This document shows positions 14,256-19,766 of a stretch of 19,766 nt of DNA, in pieces (positions within the stretch are counted from its first letter, which is position 1; every line of letters starts with the position of its first letter). The stretch comes from Oligoflexia bacterium (GTDB lineage Bacteria > Bdellovibrionota > UBA1018 > CAIMNF01): the NCBI GenBank assembly GCA_903858975.1, contig CAIOKW010000221.1:1-19766 (forward strand), given 5' to 3'. The notes beneath the pieces were generated by a model. The model had not been told where the DNA came from, searched no databases, and saw only the letters and a list, made by a program, of their open reading frames with translations. A program made the position numbers and the translations under genes.

Positions 14256-15491
14256 GTGCCTGAATTCATGTACGTAGCCTCAGACCGTGCCGGAAAAAAA
14301 GTAGAAGGCAAGATGGAAGCGAACAGCGAAGGGGAGCTTCGTATGTCTCTTCGTGGCCAGGGGCTTAGGCCACTCAAGATTACCAAAGCACGACTGACTC
14401 AGATGGATATTGGTACTGCGCTGAAGGGCCTTGCAAAGGGCTCTGATTCAGTGCCCGTTGAGCGTCTCATGAACTTTATTCGACAGCTTCAAACCATGAT
14501 CACATCTGGTGTTCCTTTGATTCAAGCGATTGAGTTGTTCCATGAGCAAGAGACGGATCAAACTCTTCGCCGGATTTTAGGAGCCTGCAAAGATCGAATC
14601 AATGGCGGGAGTTTCTTGTGGGAGTGTTTCGCTCAATATCCCAATACCTTTGAACGAGTTTTCGTGGCGCTCGTCAGAGCGGGCGAGTCGTCTGGAACGC
14701 TTGATGTGATGTTGAAGCGGATCGGAAAATACCTAGAAAACTCTTACCGCGTTAAGAAACTCATTAAGAGCTCTATGACCTATCCGATTTCAGTCTCAGT
14801 GATTGCCATTGGTGTGATCACGCTTATGTTAACGGTGGTAATTCCAAAGTTTGAAGCGATGATTATGAGCAGTGGGGGAGAGATGCCGGCACCCACCAAG
14901 TTTGTGATCGCGCTCTCGCACGGCTTAGTGGCAAATTTTGTACCCATCTTAGCGGGAGTCGGAGTGGTTTTTTTCTTTGCCCGTTCCTATTTCAAAACGA
15001 ACGAGGGGCGGATTGTGCTTCAAAAATTTGCACTCACCCTTCCTTTGGTCGGTCCCTTAATTATTAAAAGTGGAGTGGCCCGCTTTGCCCGAACCATTTC
15101 TACTCTTTTATCCTCGGGGGTGCCGATTGTGGATGCGCTTGAGATTTGTAAATCAGCAGCCAGTCACATCGCTTTTGAAGATGCAATTGGGGAAATGAGA
15201 AAAGATATTGAGCTGGGCGCGAGCTTTGCGAATGCCATGCAGAAGCAAAAGGTATTTCCGAAGATGGCTTTGCAAATGTCTTCTGTTGGGGAGAATACCG
15301 GTAACTTAGATAAAATGTTAGAAAAGGTCGCCGACTTTTACGAAGAGGAAGTGGAGACCGCAATCCAAGGCATGCTCAAGTTAATTGAGCCCGTGATGTT
15401 GGTAGTGATGGGTGGAATTGTCGGTGGGCTCATGATTTCCATGTACCTCCCTATTTTTCAAATGGCAGGTAGCGCCGGTGGCGGAGAATAG
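14256..15491 (+). CDS. pilC: Type IV pilus inner-membrane platform protein PilC
   Basis: PilC is the membrane platform on which PilB and PilT act, and it couples ATPase rotation to pilin insertion or removal. Length 411 residues. It has a short N-terminal region then two T2SSF repeats (about 70-195 and 272-400), each with the ERxFVALVRAGESSGTLD-like (142-150) or SVGENTGNLDKML signature. Membrane segments lie at about 175-196, 225-243 and 378-402. The start is GTG at 14256 with ribosome site AAGGAGAT (14243-14249). The nearby ATG at 14249 is out of frame and stops after four codons. The stop lies just before the sigma-54 activator gene. Confidence 0.96.
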   Translation: MPEFMYVASDRAGKKVEGKMEANSEGELRMSLRGQGLRPLKITKARLTQMDIGTALKGLAKGSDSVPVERLMNFIRQLQTMITSGVPLIQAIELFHEQETDQTLRRILGACKDRINGGSFLWECFAQYPNTFERVFVALVRAGESSGTLDVMLKRIGKYLENSYRVKKLIKSSMTYPISVSVIAIGVITLMLTVVIPKFEAMIMSSGGEMPAPTKFVIALSHGLVANFVPILAGVGVVFFFARSYFKTNEGRIVLQKFALTLPLVGPLIIKSGVARFARTISTLLSSGVPIVDALEICKSAASHIAFEDAIGEMRKDIELGASFANAMQKQKVFPKMALQMSSVGENTGNLDKMLEKVADFYEEEVETAIQGMLKLIEPVMLVVMGGIVGGLMISMYLPIFQMAGSAGGGE

Positions 15492-15501
15492 AGAAAATAA
15501 A

Positions 15502-16446
15502 ATGGCAGCAATTGATGATATTAAAAGACCGATACTAGGAAAGTCGCCACAAGTTTCAGCATTAAAAAAAATGATTGAACGGGTGGCTCCGTCTAAAACC
15601 AATATCCTCATCATTGGTGAGAGTGGGACCGGGAAAGAACTGGTCGCCCGCGCTCTTCATGAGTTGAGTCCCGTCAAAGACGGGCCCTTTGTCGCCGTGA
15701 ACTGTGGAGCGATTCCGGAGAGCTTAATTGAGAGCGAACTCTTTGGGCATAAAAAGGGAAGTTTCACAGGAGCGATTGCGGATAAGCAGGGGCTCTTTGA
15801 GGTTGCAGATGGTGGGACGCTCTTCTTAGATGAGATTGGGGAGTTGCCGCTCACGATGCAGGTGAAGCTCTTGCGTGCCTTGCAAGACCGGGCGGTGAGG
15901 CGGGTCGGGGGAAATGAGACCATCAAGATTGATGTTCGAATTGTTGCCGCGACCAATAAGAACCTCGAAGAAGGGGTGAAGAAGGGGAGCTTTCGAGAAG
16001 ATCTTTATTATCGCCTGAATGTGATCATGCTTGAAACGCCACCGCTCCGTGAGCGCGTGGGAGATATTGAAGAACTGGCTCAAGTGTTCTTTCAAAAGTT
16101 TAATGAAAAGCAAAAACGCAATTTAGAAGGCTTCACGCCCGAAGCGCTTGAAGTGATCCTATCGCACCGTTGGCCCGGAAATATTCGTGAGTTAGAAAAC
16201 GTGATGGAGCGGGTGGTGACGCTTGAGGGTACAAAGAAAATACAAGTGTCAACCCTTCCACCCGAAATGGTCCTTGCGGCGAGAAAAGCGGCAGGAGTGC
16301 CTAGAGAGCTCGTCTTGCGTGCGAACTTTGCTCTCGGCCCCGTTCAGTTGGATGAGATCATGGCACAGGTAAAAAAGTTTTATGAGCGTGAGGCTCTTCT
16401 TTTTACGAAGAATGACGAGATGAAGGCTAAAGAGCTCCTAAAATAA
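15502..16446 (+). CDS. Sigma-54 activator AAA+ protein lacking receiver and complete DNA-binding domain (PilR-like core)
   Basis: A bacterial enhancer-binding-protein core that would remodel the sigma-54 RNA polymerase closed complex by ATP hydrolysis. From ATG 15502 it is 314 residues; a GTG at 15478 overlapping pilC would add eight. The AAA+ domain starts almost at the N-terminus: Walker A GESGTGKE (39-46), GSFTGA loop (86-91, a Ser variant of GAFTGA also known in PilR proteins), Walker B GGTLFLDE (104-111), and the LYYRLNV, PPLRER and RWPGNIRELENV sensor blocks. There is no receiver or PAS domain. The C-terminus resembles the first half of a Fis-type helix-turn-helix (FYEREAL, then EMKAKELLK) but stops before the recognition helix. 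It sits where pilS-pilR stand in Myxococcus. A terminator follows directly. Confidence 0.9.
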   Translation: MAAIDDIKRPILGKSPQVSALKKMIERVAPSKTNILIIGESGTGKELVARALHELSPVKDGPFVAVNCGAIPESLIESELFGHKKGSFTGAIADKQGLFEVADGGTLFLDEIGELPLTMQVKLLRALQDRAVRRVGGNETIKIDVRIVAATNKNLEEGVKKGSFREDLYYRLNVIMLETPPLRERVGDIEELAQVFFQKFNEKQKRNLEGFTPEALEVILSHRWPGNIRELENVMERVVTLEGTKKIQVSTLPPEMVLAARKAAGVPRELVLRANFALGPVQLDEIMAQVKKFYEREALLFTKNDEMKAKELLK

Positions 16447-16465
16447 AAGAGAGTTCTTAAGACTA

Positions 16466-16500
16466 AAAAGCCCCCGCCTGAATTTCAAGCGGGGGCTTTT
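16466..16500. terminator. Bidirectional terminator between the sigma-54 activator gene and pilA
   Basis: AAAAGCCCCCGC (16466-16477) pairs perfectly with GCGGGGGCTTTT (16489-16500), 12 pairs with an 11-base loop. The T run at the right arm serves the plus strand, and the A run at the left arm serves the minus strand. It lies between two convergent genes. Confidence 0.93.
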
Positions 16501-16521
16501 CTAAATATTTTTGTAAAGAGT

Positions 16522-17202
16522 CTAGTAAAGACCGCTTTGAGTATTTCTCACTTGCTTGTTCTGATCAATCGTCCAGCCATCAAGTGGATTAGTGAGAGCG
16601 AGAGCACCACTGCCGGAGAGAATGCTTCCGGTTGCTCCAATCGTGAATGCCTGTTGAGACATTCCTACAAACGCGCCACCAAAGTTAACGTTAGCTTTCG
16701 TGGTAGCGATCGCGGTCAGCTGCTTTTGAGCGGTTGCTGCATCGGGTGGAATTTGAGTGGAATCTTCTGCCGAAGTAGCCATGAACACACCGGTATTGTT
16801 TGCGGTATCGTCGCACTTGGTGTTGCCATCATCTGAATAGGTTCCAGCGGTTGGATCATAGTTCCATGCGGTATAGTTACAGTCGAGTGCTCCAGTAGGG
16901 CCACAGGTCCCTTGAGCGGTTGAGTTGGCATCAAGCCCCACTGAATAGTAGAAACGAACGCCATCGCGGTTGTAGCCCGCTTGCCCTAAGCAACTCGTAT
17001 AAGAAGAGTTCTCAGCCGCGAAGCTTTGTTCAATGGTATAAGCACCGCCTAGTGAAAGGCGCGCTTCCGATTGACGGCTTTTTGCTTGGAATTTTTTGTA
17101 TTGAGGCACTGCGAGCGTTGCCAGAATCCCGATAATTGCAACGACCACCATTAACTCTACCAGTGTAAACCCGTCTCTGGTCATGTTTTTTAAGCGTTCC
17201 AT
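16522..17202 (-). CDS. pilA: Type IV pilin (major pilin-like PilA)
   Basis: Precursor of the pilus subunit. Starting at ATG 17202 the protein is 226 residues; 21 further codons are open upstream, but only this start has a ribosome site (AAGGGGG, 17206-17214) and the right leader length. The leader MERLKNMTRDG is followed by the cleavage site G|FTLVELMVV with Glu5, then the hydrophobic helix AIIGILATLAVPQYKKF. Prepilin peptidase (pilD, 19397) should cut and N-methylate Phe1. The globular part is longer than the usual 140-170 residue pilins, Gly/Thr/Ala rich, with Cys in SSYTSC, GTCGP, LDCNY and TKCDD, enough for two disulfides. It is convergent with the sigma-54 activator gene and divergent from pilG, so it is inverted relative to the other pil genes. 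No sigma-54 site is seen in its 68-base upstream gap. Confidence 0.93.
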   Translation of the reverse strand: MERLKNMTRDGFTLVELMVVVAIIGILATLAVPQYKKFQAKSRQSEARLSLGGAYTIEQSFAAENSSYTSCLGQAGYNRDGVRFYYSVGLDANSTAQGTCGPTGALDCNYTAWNYDPTAGTYSDDGNTKCDDTANNTGVFMATSAEDSTQIPPDAATAQKQLTAIATTKANVNFGGAFVGMSQQAFTIGATGSILSGSGALALTNPLDGWTIDQNKQVRNTQSGLY

Positions 17203-17270
17203 ATATACCCCCTTAAAGTATATTTTGGGCTTTCCTACTAACACCCTAGCTATTATTCTAAACAAAGTTT

Positions 17271-17951
17271 ATGAAATTGCGACGACTTTTTCACCGTCAG
17301 GCGCTTGTCGCCCTGTTTTTGTGCCCTTTTTTGTATTATTCAACTAAAGAAGTTGAATTCAATCAACCAAAGTTGTTTAAAGCGGCTGAGTATCAACTGA
17401 CCCCTCAATTCTTTAAGTTTATCTCATCAGGCTTCTGGCCCGCTGCTCATGATTATCTTTGGATCCGAACGCTCCAAATCATTGGGACCGGCAATTTTTC
17501 AAAAGATATTTTGCTCGAGTCCATTGGCTTTTACCGTTTGTCGATAGCGCTCGATCCTTATTTTTATGAGGTTTACGATCAGGCGGCGGTTAACTTTTCA
17601 TGTTTGTTTGATGCTGCCTACCCAGCACTTGAGTTTTTGGATAAGGGGATTAGGGTCTATGAACATGGAAGCCCGCCCGAGAAGTTTTGGCGTCACCCAT
17701 ATAGCCTTTATCTCTATCGGGCCTATGTGCATGCCTTCATGCTGAATGATTGGGTCCATGCGAAGGACGACTACTTAAAGGCGTCTCAAATGAGGGGTGC
17801 TCCCCGCTACCTTCAAGAAATGCAGAAGTGGTTAAAAGAAGAGGGTTCTGAATCAGTGTTGGCGGTAAAAGTTTTAAAGCTCATGATCCGAAACACAGAT
17901 GACCAAAAGCTCAAACAGAAGTATCAAGAAAAATTGAGGCACTATGAGTAA
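17271..17951 (+). CDS. pilG: Membrane-anchored TPR-like protein, probable PilG of the PilGHI transporter set
   Basis: A 226-residue protein. An uncleaved-looking N-terminal membrane anchor (about 11-24, LVALFLCPFLYYS) is followed by a helical region with TPR-like segments (SIGFYRLSIALDPYFYEVYD; later YLYRAYVHAFMLNDWVHAKD and a coiled C-terminal tail). No catalytic motif is seen. The name rests mainly on position: in Myxococcus xanthus the order pilA-pilG-pilH-pilI-pilD is known, and pilG, pilH and pilI are needed for pili and social motility. Here the same order holds, with pilG overlapping the ABC ATPase gene by eight bases (ATGAGTAA). No ribosome site is evident before ATG 17271, so the leader may be very short. 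The export substrate is unknown. Confidence 0.65.
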   Translation: MKLRRLFHRQALVALFLCPFLYYSTKEVEFNQPKLFKAAEYQLTPQFFKFISSGFWPAAHDYLWIRTLQIIGTGNFSKDILLESIGFYRLSIALDPYFYEVYDQAAVNFSCLFDAAYPALEFLDKGIRVYEHGSPPEKFWRHPYSLYLYRAYVHAFMLNDWVHAKDDYLKASQMRGAPRYLQEMQKWLKEEGSESVLAVKVLKLMIRNTDDQKLKQKYQEKLRHYE

Positions 17952-18621
17952 TGTGGTGGTAGCAGTAGAAGTGAAGGGGCTCGATTTTACGCTCGGGAAG
18001 CGAAAAATTCTAAAGGGGCTCCAGTTTCAAATCAGAAAGGGAAGTGTCTTTGCTGTTGTGGGGCACAATGGAGCCGGTAAGACGACCTTCTTCCATATTC
18101 TTCTCGGCATCAAGTTTCAAGACCAGGGGTCAGTCGATATCTTTGGTCAGTCTAATTCGGATTGGCGTGCGCGATCTAAAATTGGGTATGTGCTCGAGCG
18201 TCCCTATCTCAATTTAGATCAGGAATTAGGCCAGCTTTTAAAGTATCATGCAAAACTGAGCGGGATTCCTTATACCAACGCCGACCTCGCTCACGCGGCG
18301 GAACAGGTGGGCTTACTTGGGCATCTGGATCAAAATTTAAGTACTTTTTCGAAAGGGATGCTTCAAAAAGCACTGCTGGCCCAAGCGAGTCTCGGTGATC
18401 CAGAAATGTTAGTGCTCGATGAGCCGATGAGTGGGCTTGATCCAGTTTCTCGCGAAATCGAGAAAGTGCAAATCCAAAAATGGCGCGACATGGGTAAAAC
18501 CATCATTTTCTCATCCCATGTGATGGAAGATGTGGAGCAGCTTGCGGATGATGTATTGATTCTGGAAGCGGGGGAGATGAAGTTTTGCGGCCCGGTTCAG
18601 GAGTGGAGAGCATCAAGATGA
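17944..18621 (+). CDS. pilH: ABC transporter ATP-binding protein, PilH-like
   Basis: The ATPase half of an ABC transporter of the ABC-2 type, 225 residues. Walker A GHNGAGKT (40-47), a Q-loop region IGYVLERPYL (80-89) with Glu in place of the usual Gln, signature FSKGM (135-139) standing in for LSGGQ, Walker B MLVLDEP (155-161) with the catalytic Glu, D-loop SGLD (163-166) and the switch His192 (SSHVMED). It overlaps pilG upstream and shares ATGA (18618-18621) with the permease gene. Gene context matches pilH of the Myxococcus pil locus; by sequence alone it could be any ABC-2 exporter ATPase. Confidence 0.85.
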   Translation: MSNVVVAVEVKGLDFTLGKRKILKGLQFQIRKGSVFAVVGHNGAGKTTFFHILLGIKFQDQGSVDIFGQSNSDWRARSKIGYVLERPYLNLDQELGQLLKYHAKLSGIPYTNADLAHAAEQVGLLGHLDQNLSTFSKGMLQKALLAQASLGDPEMLVLDEPMSGLDPVSREIEKVQIQKWRDMGKTIIFSSHVMEDVEQLADDVLILEAGEMKFCGPVQEWRASR

Positions 18622-19397
18622 AATTTTTGATGTCTTACGTTCGACAAAGTGCAATCGTGGCCCAGTATGCGTTTCAAGATTTATTGCGTGAGCGAATCCT
18701 CTACAACATTTTCTTTGTATCTTTATTTATGTTGTTTTTTGGATATTTGGCGGCCCTCCTTGTATTTGGTCACCAAGATCGGGTGATGCTTCACTTTGGA
18801 ATCATGATCAATGCGATTTCACTTTTCTTTGTTTCAGCGGGTGCCGGAGCAAGACTCTTGCGCTCAGAAGTTGAGCAGCGCATTTCATACCTTCCTTTGT
18901 CGAGGCCCGTTTCAAGAGTGAGCTATTTCTTTGGTAAATGGATTGGGATTGCGTCTTTCTGCGCGCTTAATCTTTTGCTGCTCACGGGCGTGCTCTATGT
19001 GGCGCTTCGAGTAACGGACGGTGAGTTTAACTGGGCGCTCGTTCAAGCAACAGCACTGATTTGGGCTGAGACCCTGATGGTCAGTTCCGTTGCAATGCTA
19101 TTGTCGATTTTCTTTAGGCAGGGGCTTTCGATGATGATGTGCCTTTCTTATTTGTTTCTCAGTCACAATCATGAGCAAATTGAATTCTTGAAGAAGCAGG
19201 CGGGGGAATCGGGGGTCGTGTTTGAAGTCCTAAAGAGCATGACTCCGAATGCTCAGGTGATGTTGCTCGATACCCGGGTTTATTATGATATTCCACTCAG
19301 CGGTTTTGAGCTATTTCAACGAATGGGTTACGGGGTCTTGTGGGCTTTGTTTTTTATGCTGCTCGGTAATGCATTTTTCTATCGAAGGAATCTTTGA
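18618..19397 (+). CDS. pilI: ABC-2 type permease, PilI-like
   Basis: A 259-residue polytopic membrane protein with about six hydrophobic segments (roughly 30-50, 58-77, 107-131, 138-180 as two spans, and 236-254). The cytoplasmic-type segment RSEVEQRISYLPLSRPVSR (81-99) is typical of ABC-2 permeases. The start at 18618 gives an ATGA overlap with the ATPase stop and has GGAG nine bases upstream; an in-frame ATG at 18585 would add 11 residues lying inside pilH and is less likely. It forms the membrane half of the transporter encoded with pilG and pilH and overlaps pilD by one base (TGATG). Confidence 0.82.
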   Translation: MKFLMSYVRQSAIVAQYAFQDLLRERILYNIFFVSLFMLFFGYLAALLVFGHQDRVMLHFGIMINAISLFFVSAGAGARLLRSEVEQRISYLPLSRPVSRVSYFFGKWIGIASFCALNLLLLTGVLYVALRVTDGEFNWALVQATALIWAETLMVSSVAMLLSIFFRQGLSMMMCLSYLFLSHNHEQIEFLKKQAGESGVVFEVLKSMTPNAQVMLLDTRVYYDIPLSGFELFQRMGYGVLWALFFMLLGNAFFYRRNL

Positions 19398-19766
19398 TGC
19401 TCGCGAATTTTTTCGTCATCGCACTGGGCCTGATCTTGGGAAGCTTTCTCAATGTCGTGATTCATCGTTTGCCACTTGAGCAATCGATTGTAAAGCCGGG
19501 CAGTCATTGTCCGAGCTGCAAGGCGCCCGTTCATTGGTATCAAAATATTCCGCTTTTGAGCTATCTTGCGCTTCGGGGAAAGTGTGGGAGCTGCAAAGCG
19601 CCTATCCCGCTTCGCTATCCCTTGGTCGAGTTTCTCACCGCACTCTTGTTTTGGGCTTCCTTTCGAGATCTAGAGCTCGATGCATTTGGGATGATTTCTC
19701 AAGCACGGATTTGGATCTTTATTCTGATCTGCGTATCGGTGACCTTCATCGATCTCGACCACCGGA
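19397..19766 (+). CDS. pilD: Prepilin peptidase PilD (partial, 3' end outside window)
   Basis: PilD is the A24 aspartic peptidase of the inner membrane that cleaves type IV prepilins after the leader Gly and N-methylates the new end. The first 123 codons are present. An N-terminal membrane helix (GLILGSFLNVVIHRLP) leads to the cytoplasmic domain with two CxxC pairs (Cys38/41 and Cys63/66: CPSC...CGSC). RYPLVEFLTALLF follows, then FIDLDH with the first catalytic Asp (Asp119). The second catalytic Asp (GxxD) lies outside the window. It is last of the visible overlapping chain pilG-H-I-D; pilM-N-O-P-Q would be expected next by comparison with Myxococcus. Confidence 0.95.
   Translation, partial: MLANFFVIALGLILGSFLNVVIHRLPLEQSIVKPGSHCPSCKAPVHWYQNIPLLSYLALRGKCGSCKAPIPLRYPLVEFLTALLFWASFRDLELDAFGMISQARIWIFILICVSVTFIDLDHR

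Noticed and set aside
15757..15774. GSFTGA in place of GAFTGA as a loss-of-function change
   Set aside because: The Ser variant occurs in functional PilR-type activators, so it is not evidence of inactivity.
16441..16470. Possible frameshift that would restore the activator's recognition helix
   Set aside because: Reading the downstream bases in all three frames gives no SFRSLRYR-like helix, and a perfect terminator begins within 20 bases; the missing part is not simply out of frame.
18346..18360. FSKGM in place of LSGGQ as a sign of a dead ABC ATPase
   Set aside because: SKGM-type signatures are common in ABC-2 exporters, and Walker A, Walker B Glu and the switch His are intact.

Overview
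The window reads as a densely packed chromosomal stretch from a Gram-negative bacterium, most likely a member of the Bdellovibrionota or a deltaproteobacterial relative. This rests on the type IV pilus gene order, which follows the Myxococcus pilB-T-C-(S-R)-A-G-H-I-D plan, on the FtsQ/FtsA/FtsZ set, and on lipoprotein signal peptides. The taxonomic call is inference from gene content. No mobile element, CRISPR array or foreign-looking island is visible.

Left part (1-2210, minus strand): a two-gene operon of M16 metallopeptidases. The upstream member is a lipoprotein with a complete zinc site. The downstream member overlaps it by ATGA, has lost the zinc site, and runs off the window edge. Divergent from it are ftsQ, ftsA and ftsZ (2291-5896), closed by a strong terminator. 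Next come a trimeric-type purine nucleoside phosphorylase and an MTA/SAH deaminase-type amidohydrolase (6007-8245), which together look like a purine and methylthioadenosine salvage pair.

Middle part (8246-11407): a small lipoprotein of unknown function behind a good candidate sigma-54 promoter. It is followed by lysA, whose leader holds a long imperfect hairpin and a possible ribosome-site switch. Then come a tRNA-Leu(UAG) gene on the minus strand and ribF.

Right part (11451-19766): a type IV pilus locus. pilB, pilT and pilC (motor ATPases and platform) are followed by a sigma-54 activator reduced to the AAA+ core plus half of a Fis-type helix-turn-helix. A bidirectional terminator separates it from the major-pilin-like gene pilA, which is inverted. 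Divergent from pilA is an overlapping gene chain, pilG-pilH-pilI-pilD: a membrane-anchored TPR-like protein, an ABC ATPase, an ABC permease and the prepilin peptidase. pilD is cut by the window end.

Points most worth a second look: the sigma-54 activator lacking both a receiver domain and a full DNA-binding domain, in the place where pilS-pilR would be expected; the sigma-54-type promoter elsewhere in the same window; the 67-nt rod-like hairpin in the lysA leader; and two genes whose promoters sit so close to the start codon that their mRNAs may be leaderless. There is no gene-free stretch longer than 300 bases.
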